Of a stretch of DNA of 64,000 bases, positions 24,764-34,720 are shown in pieces. Both the position numbers and the translations under genes were made by a program. Under the pieces are notes generated by a model that was not told where the DNA came from, ran no database searches, and saw nothing but the letters and a program-made list of their open reading frames with translations. The stretch comes from Rosa chinensis. Its lineage: Eukaryota; Streptophyta; Magnoliopsida; Rosales; Rosaceae. The number at the start of each line of letters is the position of its first letter. Position 1 is the first letter of the stretch. The DNA lies in the NCBI RefSeq assembly GCF_002994745.2, contig NC_037089.1, positions 18,756,641-18,820,640 of the forward strand, written 5' to 3'.

Positions 24764-26429
24764 CGGAGAGCTAGAATGCCTCGTGGATAGTGCTACTACG
24801 CACACCATACTTTGAAATAGGCAGTTATTTCTTGAGATGACGCCTACTCGATCTTCAGTGACTACGATGGTAGGGTCATCTAAATTGATTCATGGTAGAG
24901 GACCAGCTTAATTCTTGTTGCCACATGGCACAATCATTAATGTCACTGAAGCTCTCTACGCTCCTAGGGCCAAAAGAACCCTTTTGAGCTTCAAAGATAT
25001 AAGAGCCAATGGTTTTCATGTGAAAACACATTGTGAGAATGGACAAGAGTTCCTTTGCATCACCTCTAATGACTACGGACATAAAAGAGTCTTAGAGAAA
25101 CTTATGTGTCGATTTAGCGGGTTGTATGCAACCACTATTCGAATCATTGAATCCAATCATGTTATGAGATATGATTTATGGGATTCTGACACATATAGGC
25201 TTTGACATGACCGTCTGGGACACCCAGGTCGTGATATGATGATCCGTATATTAAAGACTTTACATGGACATCCATTCTTCATAAAGAAGAGAAGCAAGAA
25301 CCAAAAATTGGTTCAAGGAGATGCACCTGCGCCTCACGGCGCCAAGACTGTGCGAGACCGGCCACTTAGGGTCGGTGCCGTCTACCCCCTACGGCAACAA
25401 CATGGCTTTGACGCTATGGACCATTCTATGACTCCTCCTTCTACTTCTAAAGTCAATTGTGACTTCATGGCTCAACCAAAATTCTCATTGGTTGTTTCTA
25501 AAGCCCATCATTCATTCTACAAAGCCTGCTCTTTAGCAAAATTAGAATTGAGACCATCCTATGCAAAGGACACTAAAGAAAATATAACATTCTTGCAAAG
25601 AATCCAAGGTGATATTTGTGGACCTATTCAACCACCATGCAGACCATTTAGATATTTTATGGTGTTGGTTGATGCATCGACACGCTGGTCACATTTCATG
25701 TTATTGTCCACAAGGAATGCTGCATTTGCTAAACTCCTAGCCCAAATTATTAAGTTAAGGGCTCACCACCCTGATCATCCTATTAAGTCTATAAGATTAG
25801 ATAACGCTGGGGAGTTTACATCAAAAACTTTTAATGATTATTGCATGTCCATTGGGATTGAAGTTGAACATCCAGTTCCTCATGTTCACACCCAAAATGG
25901 TCTCGCAGAAGCCGCCATTAAACGACTACAAATGGTCGCTAGCGCATTGGTAATGCGCACTAATCTCCCTATTTTTGCTTGGGGCTATGCAATATTGCAT
26001 GCAGCTGTGCTTATTCTTCTGAGACCCACTGTCAATCAACCCTTTTCTGCATCCTAGATGGTGACTGGGTATGAGCCTGATGTCTCACACTTACGCATAT
26101 TTGGGTGTGCAGTTTATGTGCCAATTGCGCCTCCACAGCGCACCAAAATGGGTCCTCAACGACGATTAAGCATTTTTGTTGGATATGATTCTCCAACGAT
26201 TGTCCTCTACTTAGAACCCTTGACAGACGATCTCTTTACCGCTAGATTTGTGGATTGTCACTTTGAAGAAACAGTCTTCCCGTCGTTAGGGGGAGATAAG
26301 AACATAAATGGTCAACAGGAACGACATGAATTGTCGTGGTCTGTCCCCACTCTGTCTCATCTTGATCCCCGAACCGCACAGTCCGAAATTGAAGTGCGGA
26401 GAATTCTCGATCTTCATAATGTAGCATAA
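24764..26429 (+). pseudogene. Copia B protease, gag-pre-integrase and integrase
   Basis: The protease active site reads LVDSATTHTIL near 24780. The gag-pre-integrase block includes LYAPRAKRTLLSFKDI; its histidine region is hit by a TGA near 25204. The integrase core keeps its acidic triad: Asp in QGDICGP, Asp in IRLDNAGEF, Glu in QNGLAEAAIKRL. The integrase C-part has FVGYDSPTIVLYL and CHFEETVFPS. A TAG at 26055-26057 and other stops break the frame. Between 25300 and 25430 a GC-rich stretch interrupts the usual spacing. When intact, these domains cut the polyprotein and insert the DNA copy. Confidence 0.85.
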
Positions 26430-26969
26430 TCGATGCCTGATGTGTTTTCTGATATCGCCAAAGTGACGAGATCACATATACCTGTAGCAAACGTGCCAAG
26501 GATTGATGTCCCTAAAACTAGAGAACATGACGCCACCTCAAGAGTACATGAGCATGGCGCCAACGTCCCCTATATGGGTGACGCAGTGGCTAGGCCCACG
26601 GCTCTTGCTAGGAAGCGCGGGAGGCCCATAGGTTAGATGGATTCTCGCCCAAGAAAGAAAGCAAGTTTGGCACAAAATAATCCATTAATCATCGATGTAA
26701 ATAATCCATCTCATGAGAATATTCTGGATTATGGTTATGTCCAAGAGACATCATTGGGGGATGCTCCAATGTCAGAACCAATTCCAGTAGGGCTGGCATT
26801 TTGGGCCGAAGCAACCGAACCGGCCGACTTTAGAACCGGCCCGAACCAATTTGGGCCGAAAACTCGGCCTACCGACTTTCGGCTCGGCTACGGTACGAAC
26901 ATCTGCATACCGTCGATATACCATACCGACTGTATGTATGTGTATTACTGAATAAATCCCAAAATATAG

Positions 26970-27039
26970 CAAGAGGCAAGGTTCGAAACCCTAACCTCCT
27001 GCACGAAAGCTCCGCTCCCAACCACTGAAGCACAAGCTG
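26970..27039 (-). other. tRNA-like segment (SINE head or tRNA relic)
   Basis: Read on the reverse strand it has a box-A-like TGCTTCAGTGGTTGGGAG and, about 30 nt on, a box-B-like GGTTTCGAACC. A similar layout recurs at 27126-27194. No cloverleaf is convincing, so it is not called as a working tRNA gene. Confidence 0.35.
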
Positions 27040-27125
27040 TCCTCAATAATATATGTATAAATATTATATTTATTATATCTTTATCTCCAACATACCAATA
27101 ATTCCGAAAATGGATAAAATGTAAG

Positions 27126-27194
27126 GGGGATGATTCGAACTTCCCACCTCTAACAAAACAACTCAACTCTTCACCACTGGACCATGAGCTGCTT
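27126..27194 (-). other. Second tRNA-like segment in the hAT element
   Basis: The reverse strand reads CATGGTCCAGTGGTGAAGAG (box-A-like), later GTTCGAATCATCC (box-B-like). It has the same order and spacing as the segment at 26970, so the two may be related SINE heads. Confidence 0.35.
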
Positions 27195-28502
27195 TGGATA
27201 TGGTATGTACAAACTTTATATTTATAACTTCATATACAATATAAATAAACCAAAACAAACAGAGAGGATTCATTAGATCGTAGTCATCTCTTTCATCCTC
27301 ATCTCTTTCTTCCCGTCTTTCATCCTCTTCTTTCTTCTATTTCTTCCGTCTCTTATTTTTCTCCTTCACCACCATCATCATCATATCACCAACAACATAA
27401 TCAAATCCTTATCAATAATCCCATTAACACAACAATTGGTTGTCTGCGACTGGAATATAATCAACACAGCAATTGGTTGTCTGCAACTGGAATATATATA
27501 ATTAATCAGGTTTTTCTCTAATCTATCTATTTCTTAATCTTCGTCCTCTAATCAGTCTATAATACATGGTACCCAACTTCAATTTTAGATTGGCATCCCA
27601 ATTTTGTCTCGTTTGTTTTCTAGAAATCGATTCTCTCTCCAGGTAGCATCATCATATCATCCTTGTCTTCTCCTCCAGATTTCTTCTCTGGGTTTTCATG
27701 CGGTTACCAAATACTAACTGATAGCAAACCAAGATCTCGGTTACCGACTACTCGGCATACCGATTATATCGGATGGTAACGGTTTCAAAATTTGGCAATC
27801 GACGGAGGTTGGTTCGGCAGCAGTTGACGAGAAAATGCTTCGGTTTAGTACCGAATCCAGCCCTAAATTCCAGAGAGTAGAGAGATCTCCATGAATTACA
27901 CTAGTGTACATGAGATGATGGATAGAAATTCTATGGCTATTGATGATGCATTTGCATATCATGTTGCAAAAGGAATTATAGAATATGATGATATCGAACC
28001 TCGCCCTGTCCAGAACCTCGCTCTGTCGAAGAATGTCAACGAAGAGTGGATTGGCCTAAATGGAAAGATGTGATCCAGGCTGAATTAGATTCTCTAGCAA
28101 AGAGACAGGTATTTGGGCCTATAATGTAGACACCCCCAGATGTAAAACCTGTTGGCCATAAATGGGTCTTTGTTCGAAAGCGAAATGAGAAAAATGAGGT
28201 GGTGCAAGGATTCTCTCAAAGCCCTGGAATCGACTACGAGGAGACATATTCTCCCGTAATGGACATTATAACGTTCCGCTACCTTGTCAGTTTGGTAGTT
28301 TCCGAAAAACTTGACATGCAGCTTATGGATGTGGTTACAGCATATCTCTATGGGGATCTAGATTCAGAGATATATATGAAGGTTCCAGATGGACTTCAAT
28401 TACCCAAATCAAGTGGCTCTAAACCACAGAGCGCGTTTTCAATAAGATTAAAACGCTCACTATATGGATTAAAACAATCCGGACGAATGTGGAAGTGACT
28501 AC

Positions 28503-29716
28503 TTGATTGGGAAGGGATATATTAACAATGAAATATGCCCATGCGTGTTCATTAAAAGAACAAGTTCCGGATTTGCAATCGTAGCAGTTTATGTCGATGA
28601 CATGAACCTAATTGGAACTCTAGATGAGTTGAAGGAAACTGCTAAATACTTGAAATCTGAATTTGAGATGAAGGATCTTGGGAAAACACGGTTTTGTCTC
28701 GGTTTAGAACTCGAGCACCGTAGTGATGGGATTTTGATCCATCAGTTTGCATATACTCAGAAAATTCTAAGGCGCTTTAATGAAGATAAAGCAAAGCCTG
28801 TGAGTACTCCCATGATCGGCCATAGTCTTGAGCCCGAAAAAGATTTGTTTCGTCCAAAGGATGAGGACGAAGAATCATTAGAGGCCGAAGTGCCCTATCT
28901 AAGTGCAATAGGCGCATTATTGTACTTAGCTCAATGTACAAGACCAGACAGCTCATTCGCAGTGAATTTGTTAGCTCGACATAGCTCTGCTCCAACATGC
29001 CGCCATTGAATTGGTGTAAAGACAATCTTTCGATACCGAAGAGGTACGATTGATATGGGCCTATTTTATCCCTACAGAGAGAAAATGAATGACTGAAATT
29101 TGGGATCGGACCCCAAGAGGCAAAAAGCCTCCATCCAAGAGTTGGCCGCCGGCGCGCCGCCGTCCATGGTGGCCGGCATCTTCCTACTCCCCTCCATCAA
29201 AACGACAATGATATTTTGTTGGGTTTTGCTGATGCAGGGTACCTCTTTGACCCTCAAAAAGGTCTCTCCCAAACGGGTTATGTCTTCACCATGGGAAGCA
29301 CTGCGATATCTTGGAGGTCTACAAAACAGACTCTTGTTGCTACTTCCTTGAATCATGCAGAGATTATTGCTCTACATGAAGCTGTACCTGAATGTATATG
29401 GCTAAGGTTTGTAATTAGACATATTCAAGGAAGTTGTGGTTTGAAGTCTACCACGGATGAACCTACATGCATTGATGAGGATAATGCAGCTTGTATTGAG
29501 CAAATGAAGTTAGGTTTCATCAAGGGCGACAACACCAAGCATATATCGCCTAAGTTCTTTTATAATCAGCAACAACAATCACTTCTAAAGATTGAAGTGA
29601 ATCAAATCCAATCAGAGGATAATGTAGCGGACTTATTCACTAAGTCGTTACCTAAATCCACCTTCGAGAAACATGTGAAGAGCATCGGATTGAGAAGGTT
29701 ATCCGAACTCCCATGA
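28503..29716 (+). pseudogene. Copia B C-terminal reverse transcriptase and RNase H
   Basis: Begins directly after the TGA that ends the upstream RT frame. The catalytic YVDD box lies at 28590-28601 (VAVYVDDMNLIGT). FEMKDLGKTRFCLGLELEH and LAQCTRPDSSFAVNLLARHS follow. RNase H resumes near 29210 (FADAGYLFDPQKGLSQTGYV) after a stop and a GC-rich segment of about 110 bp, and continues with HAEIIALHEAVPECIWLR, DNAACIEQM and VADLFTKSLP, finishing at 29716 just before the purine tract. It would copy RNA to DNA and degrade the RNA; the breaks at about 29007 and 29100-29210 disable it. Confidence 0.85.
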
Positions 29717-29917
29717 TTGTAGCAATCAAGGGGAGATATCGACATCAGGGGGAGTTATGATGTCTATATGTTCGACCTCGAAGACTGATGGACGTGTTGT
29801 ACTCTTTTTCTCCTCCTCAAGTTTGTTTTTGTCCCATAGGGTTTTTCACTCGAGCAAGGTTTTTAACGAGGCAACGGATGAAGCGTCACCACCAAGTTTG
29901 AGCGGCACAAGGGGGGG

Positions 29918-30135
29918 TGTTGAAGGAAAATCAGTTTTGTGTGCCTATTCAAACTAGGAGTAGCTACATAATTGTAATAGGAGAGAATGTTCTAGAATTC
30001 CTAGTCCTATTCGGAATAGTTTTCCTTGTATCATTAGAACATGTACTTTGTAATCCCTATATATAGAGCTCCTATTCTCAATAATGAAATACAATTCTCT
30101 CATCAATCTCTCTCGAATTCTCTTTTACTTAAATA
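29918..30135 (+). repeat. Copia B 3' LTR
   Basis: 218 bp matching the 5' LTR except at about five positions; the last bases read TTAAATA instead of TTAAACA, so the terminal CA has mutated. It is followed by the ACTTT duplication. Confidence 0.92.
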
Positions 30136-30439
30136 ACTTTGAGTATTTCCTTGGTGTCTTTGGTCTTCTTAGCACCAATCGATTCACTAGACTCTGGAAA
30201 TCTCAAATCTTAGTTGGAAATTTGCAACAAGCGGTTTCTCATAAATCAAAAATTTGTACCATGTGCTCTGATTACGATTTTGGACTGTAACGCATAAATT
30301 CTTCTTTTTTTCTTTTTTCTTTTCTGTATAAGTAAATGGGTAGGTCCTATTCATCTGCCAATCTTTTTACAGCAACTTTACAAGATAATGAATTGTTAAT
30401 AGTTTATGCGAACAACTAAGGTTTTAATGTAATGGAGTT

Positions 30440-30457
30440 TTTTTTTTTTTTGAATAG
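30440..30457 (-). mobile_element. Micro-retroposon scar (CTATTC plus poly-A)
   Basis: TAATGTAATGGAGTT occurs at 30425-30439 and again at 30458-30472. Between them are 18 nt that read on the reverse strand as CTATTC followed by 12 A. The same CTATTC-A(n) ending closes the retroposon at 52802-53112. This fits an almost completely 5'-truncated LINE-machinery insertion with a 15-bp TSD. Confidence 0.7.
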
Positions 30458-30881
30458 TAATGTAATGGAGTTGTGTTTTTAAATGATCATTCAGACTAAA
30501 ACCAACCAGTAACAAAATTTTTTAGTCTTTACACATACTCATAATATTTTTACACGACAGGTTACCAAACACGTTAAACATGCTTTTTATGATCTCATCA
30601 TGTTCAAAAAATAATTTACCAAACGAATTGCTGAGTTTTTTTTATTGCTACTTATTTTTACAGCTGAGTTTTTCTACATCTAAGTATTCTCACCGCAATA
30701 CCAAACTAAGCCTTAAACCTAAAATTTTAGAAAAAAATTAATTTTTATAAAAGTAAAGCAATACCAAACTATTACCCTTCTTTTTCTCCCAAAGCAAGGT
30801 AGACAGTTACAAACATACATACCTACCCTGGCTACTCATTAGGCATTATTTACTATTCCCAAACCCTTTAGTTCTGCAAAC

Positions 30882-31530
30882 ATGACATCAATTACGAAGA
30901 CACATTATTATCAAAGCAATGAGGACAACGATGTGCTTCAGATTCTATTTAGGCTCTATAAGTCAACCGAAAGCATGTTAATTTATTTCAGATGATGCTG
31001 ATATTGGAGTTATTCATAAAGAAACAGCTAGCAACTGGCCTTGAAGATAAGAAACTCATCAGAGACCCGTGTCAATACCAGTACGTACGTGTTTAGTGCT
31101 GGTGACTGAGCAAGTCCACCCGTTGAGGTTGGCTGGTCAAGACTATTCACTTCTTTTTGTCTTTCATTTCCACTTTTTTCTTGACCAGTCATATACTGTT
31201 CACAAAAGTCACTCTGGGTCAATTTCTTGACCTGTCAACTGATATTTGGTGACTTTTTGTGAACAGCATCTGACTGGTCAAGAAAAATGGTGGAAATGAA
31301 AGGCAAAAAGCAGTGAATATTCTTGACTAGCCAACTTCAACGGGTGGACTTGCTATAAAGATGAGCAGGAAACTATTCTTGGAAAAGTACCTAGGGCCTT
31401 CCCCAAAGATTATCATGAGTTGGAAAACGTGCATGAGCGGCCTGTTATTGTTATTGTCGAGGATATATATGATGTGACTTTGCAATGCCATTGCAGAATC
31501 AGTCGGATCCCTGCAACTAAGTTTTGTTGA
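30882..31530 (+). pseudogene. Dead third copy of the RING-family gene
   Basis: It aligns with the RING-less gene at 1860-2309 from the first codons (ATGACATCAATTA) to the last (TTTTGTTGA). An internal deletion is visible early on. A 4-base insertion near 30987 (TTAATTTATTTCAG against TTAATTTCAG-like sequence) shifts the frame. At 31110 a 244-bp foldback MITE interrupts it, replacing part of the VPEDE region. Like the 1860 copy it ends before any RING domain. Confidence 0.85.
31110..31353. mobile_element. 244-bp foldback MITE in the RING-family pseudogene
   Basis: GCAAGTCCACCCGTTGAGGT at the left matches, inverted, the right end ACTTCAACGGGTGGACTTGC with few differences. Inversion continues almost to the centre (CTTTCATTTCCAC / GTGGAAATGAAAG; CTTGACCAGTCA / TGACTGGTCAAG), so one transcript would fold into a hairpin of about 110 bp. 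Position is confirmed by comparison with the intact copy at 1860. A target duplication is not clear. Confidence 0.85.
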
Positions 31531-31684
31531 TGGAGGACTATGTAGTCTGAATTCTAAAAGCTTATATAGCTAATAAGAGGTCATATGGAGGTTAAAAGAT
31601 TTAATAATATATATGCTTATAGAACACCATTTCCCTGATATAAGTAACTAAAGATAAATAAATCATTGGTGCCCTCGAATCTAA

Positions 31685-32029
31685 GGCCACATTTGGTTCG
31701 CAGAAAGTAAGCATCAAGAAATGAAACTTTTTCATTTTTTGTGTTTGGGATGTAAAAGGAAAGGAAATTATTTCCTGAAGGAAGTGAAAATAAGGGGGAA
31801 AGTAATTCCTTCCAAACTTCAAAAGAATCACTTTCTCCTCTTCTTTCTTTGCATTTATTACTCACACCATATTATTTTATTACATTATTTACAAACTTTT
31901 TTGCAACTTTTCTGATAACTTTCCTTACATTACCAAACAACGGAATGGAAAGTCCTAGGGAAATTTTCATTTCCCTTCCCAAGGGAAAGACCAAGGAATT
32001 ATTTTCCTTTCCGTGAACGAATCGAGGGC
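31685..32029. mobile_element. Harbinger-type MITE, 345 bp
   Basis: Starts GGCCACATTTGGTTCGCAGA and ends with a roughly inverted TTTCCGTGAACGAATCGAGG-GC. TAA flanks it (31682-31684 and 32030-32032), matching the PIF/Harbinger 3-bp target. Non-coding. Confidence 0.6.
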
Positions 32030-32032
32030 TAA

Positions 32033-32328
32033 GAGTAATTTTAACAGCTTCTCTATAATTTTTGTATTATAGGAAAGTAAAAGTCAAAGCTTTAAGCAAT
32101 ATTTCTTCTCCAACTCCAACAAATTCCATATTTTACAGCAATTTCTAAAATATTCATAATTCTTCCTTAAAATTTTAGAGATTGCTGCAAATTTATAGAA
32201 TTTTATTTTCTCTTTCTTCACTATCCCTAAGATGGGGATAATTATAAAGAATCTATTACATCAAAAGAGACTAATTTTTCCCTAGAATAGAGAAAAATAA
32301 AAATGTGGGGAAGTTGTTAGAGTTACTC
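32033..32328. mobile_element. Second Harbinger-type MITE, 296 bp, abutting the first
   Basis: GAGTAATTTTAACAGCTTC at the left matches inverted GAAGTTGTTAGAGTTACTC at the right. TAA at 32030-32032 (shared with the neighbour) and 32329-32331 flanks it. AT-rich and non-coding. Confidence 0.65.
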
Positions 32329-32372
32329 TAATTTGCTATAGTTGCAAGGAAAGTGATTGGGTAGGGTAAAAC

Positions 32373-33675
32373 CAAGGTTTCAAATTTCAGTTTCGGTTTC
32401 GATTTCGGTACTTCAAATTTAAGGAAATTTCGGAGAAAGTTTCGATTTCGGTGGAAATTTCAGTTTAAAATAAAGAAATCAAATTAATTACATTTATAAA
32501 AAGATATTTTTGAATGAAACTTTTACATAGACTAAACTAACCTATAATAAACCTATTTACAATGTAACCTCTCTAAAATTATACATTTATAATAGAATTA
32601 TGATATTTTATATGGACGAGTAATTAACTAGCTAGTACTGTAGTAGGTTGCTAAACTAGTGTTTTTATCTATGTGTATTGATAATGTGAATATGATTTAC
32701 CTTTTTTAATAATTAGAAAATTACAACGGGACGGGGCGGGGCATGTAAAACCAAAACCCCGTGAATGAAAATGAACAAGTACAATAAAAGGAATATAAAA
32801 GCTACTATGATGTGGTTCGAGCTAGCTAGTTGAACTGCTTTCATTTAGTATCATATAATATTGCTCCCAAGTACATAAATTTTGGAAATAATTTTCGTAC
32901 TTCATCACATGGGTATTGTTTGTGTACGTGTTGTTCCCTTTCCACATGCAATCCATATATCGGATATTGTGAAATTACCTAATATGATGTTTCAGTGTAT
33001 GAAGCATACAATATTTGAGACGAAGCAAAAAGGGAATCATGTTGTGGTTGGAGCATTCAACCTTGTAGCAGATAAAAACAAAAAGGTTTTTTGTTGCTTT
33101 CATTTAGTATAATATAATATTGCTCCCAAGTACATAAATTTTGGAAATAATTTTCGTACTTCATCACATGGGTATTGTTATTTGTGTACGTGTTGTTCCC
33201 TTTCCATTTGCAATCCATATATCGGATATTGTGAAATTACTTAATATGATGTTTCAATGTATGAAGCATATAATATTTGAGACGAAGCAAAAAGGGAATC
33301 ATGTTGTGGTTGGAGCATTCAACCTTGTAGCAGATAAAAACAAAAAGGTTTTTTGTTGTATTCAACTTGATTGCAAAAAAAAAAAAAAAAAAAAAAAATC
33401 AAAATTTGATATTTTCTGTATGAAAGTATGAAGTAGAAAATTCATTGTAGGTGACATAAAAATTTCACATAAATTTTAGAGAAATTTCGGACAAAATTTC
33501 TGTGTGAATTTTAAATATATATTCTGTGTGTAGATATTTCAGAAATTAAGAATTTCGTGGAAATGTATGGAAAATTTCGGGAAACTCCTTACGGAAATAA
33601 TATAGCATATGAATTTCGTTTCGGTACTTCAAAATTACAGAAATTTCGGCAGTTTCGGAGAAATTCGAAACCTTG
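32373..33675. mobile_element. TIR element of about 1.3 kb (Mutator- or hAT-like)
   Basis: Begins CAAGGTTTCAAATTTCAGTT and ends AAATTCGAAACCTTG, an inverted match. GGTAAAAC flanks both sides (32365-32372 and 33676-33683; 9 bp if the adjoining G is counted). Both ends are full of TTTCGG/CCGAAA words. No transposase; the centre is a tandem duplication. Confidence 0.8.
32837..33357. repeat. Tandem duplication, 259-bp unit, in the TIR element
   Basis: The block starting GCTTTCATTTAGTAT at 32837 repeats from 33096 with few differences. Each unit holds a forward open stretch of about 75 codons (starts at 32882 and 33141; shared text HHMGIV, SDIVKL, ETKQKGNHVVVGAFNLVADK). The only length difference is 3 nt. 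The family is unknown, and it may be chance or a captured fragment. Confidence 0.85.
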
Positions 33676-33810
33676 GGTAAAACTAGCTAAGTTTTTATTC
33701 AGTATATATATGCCTCCAATTAATGTAACAAAAGATATCTTTTTTTTTTTTTTAAGTTTATGTTTTTGTAGAATTTCAAAGTATTCATAATGTATTTTAT
33801 TATTACATTG

Positions 33811-34010
33811 TTTTTTTTTTTTGAAGAAATGATAATACTTCATTAACTCGAACTTAATTACAATATTACAAAACAATTACCAGGGAGTGACATAGAGAAG
33901 ATAAGCATATGAACAAACATGGAATGACATTTCTTTGAGAACTTGAGCCAAAACTAAATCACAGATTCACAAAAGTCACAAGAGATGGTACAATATTTTT
34001 TTATTAAAGA
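33811..34010 (-). mobile_element. Truncated retroposon 3' end, reverse strand
   Basis: Poly-T at 33811-33822 followed by GAAGAAATGATAATACTTCA, the same kind of A-tailed end read backwards as at 9785 and 14382. The upstream limit is not defined. Confidence 0.4.
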
Positions 34011-34323
34011 AAAAGAAAGAAAGAAAAAAGCTAAAAGCCAAATATTTGCGTTGGTGTCAAACGGTTACATATATATAATAGTAGAATGACATTTTACAAT
34101 ATAATCCACGCACATAAGGTTTAGTTTAATATAGACTAGCCTCTTAACACACGCTCACGCGTGTGTCAATTGGCCGTTTTAATTTTTTTATACTTTATTT
34201 GTATCTACAATATTTATTTGAGTTTTTATTTGTTTTAGCAATTTCTATAAAAAAGTTGTTTATTTTTTATGAAATTATGAATAACTTTTTGTTTAATAAG
34301 TAATCTTTCTATTTAAACTGCCA

Positions 34324-34341
34324 ACTCAAAAAAAAAAAAAA
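34324..34341 (+). mobile_element. Possible micro-retroposon scar (ACTC plus poly-A)
   Basis: AAACTGCCA at 34315-34323 and 34342-34350 brackets ACTC and an A-run. It has the same layout as the scars at 30440, 38006 and 38841, but the duplication is only 9 bp and partly A-rich. Confidence 0.45.
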
Positions 34342-34720
34342 AAACTGCCATTGCAGTTAACAAAACGTTTAAGATTTTTTTTTTTTTGGTAATTTCTTTC
34401 AATTCAGTTTGCTATTATATTTACTATTTTATCCTTCATATGTTAAATTATAAATTGGGATTTTGTCCACTTACCCCATTTTTAGGGATTTTTTTCCCAC
34501 TTACCCCATTAAGTTTTTTTAATTCTCTCTTACCCAATACACTCTAAGGGAGTCTTCCCTAATACCTTTTTTTTTGTTTTTAATTTTTTTTTAATACCAT
34601 TTTACCCTCACCCCCTTGTTACTTAGAGAGAGAGAGAAAAAAAAATAGAAGAGAGAGAAACCATGGGAGACTTCGCCGGAGCCGGTCACCGGCTGCCGGA
34701 ATCCGGTCACCGGCCGCCGG

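Larger units (their letters stand above)
26788..27865. mobile_element. hAT-type element, 1078 bp, inside Copia B
   Basis: Begins TAGGGCTGGCATTTTGGG and ends with CCAGCCCTA, an inverted match of at least 9 bp. AATTCCAG flanks both sides (26780-26787 and 27866-27873), a perfect 8-bp duplication as made by hAT elements. Ends are rich in GGCCGAA / TTCGG words. There is no transposase. Two tRNA-like segments lie inside (26970-27039 and 27126-27194). Confidence 0.9.
26433..28500 (+). pseudogene. Copia B linker and N-terminal reverse transcriptase, split by hAT
   Basis: The linker carries ARKRGRPIG, as in Copia A, and is interrupted at 26788-27865 by a hAT element. The frame continues on the far side (MNYTSVHEMMDRNSMAIDDA) without shift once the insertion and one duplicated 8-mer are discounted. 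RT follows: VGHKWVFVRKRNEKNE, then QSPGIDYEETYSPVMD, YLYGDLDSEIYMKVP and RSLYGLKQSGRMWK, ending at a TGA at 28497-28499. The conserved basic block expected just before GFSQ is missing, a small deletion near 28197. Stops at about 26634 and 28125 also break it. Confidence 0.8.
15309..30135 (+). mobile_element. Copia-type LTR retrotransposon hosting other insertions (Copia B)
   Basis: LTRs of 218 bp at 15309-15526 and 29918-30135 are flanked by ACTTT (15304-15308 and 30136-30140). A primer-site-like GTTATCAACACGAG follows the 5' LTR and a purine tract ACAAGGGGGGG (29907-29917) precedes the 3' LTR. The LTRs differ at about 5 of 218 positions. Without the CACTA (7.9 kb) and hAT (1.1 kb) insertions the element would be about 5.85 kb. 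It has protease, integrase, RT and RNase H remnants but no recognisable gag, so it is a gag-less, non-autonomous copy even apart from the insertions. It is related to Copia A in gag-pre-integrase, integrase and linker text. Confidence 0.92.
14684..30712. mobile_element. Non-coding TIR element split by Copia B
   Basis: GGCCCAGTTTGGTATTGC at 14684-14701 is mirrored by GCAATACCAAACTAAGCC at 30695-30712. Flanks are TTAAAAACCTA (left) and TTAAACCTA (right), an imperfect target duplication. Without the Copia insertion the element would be about 1.2 kb, mostly AT-rich and non-coding. Its superfamily is undetermined; a Mutator-like origin fits a 9-11 bp duplication. This is the outermost layer of the nested stack. 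A second GCAATACCAAACTA at about 30752 makes the exact right end less certain. Confidence 0.55.
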
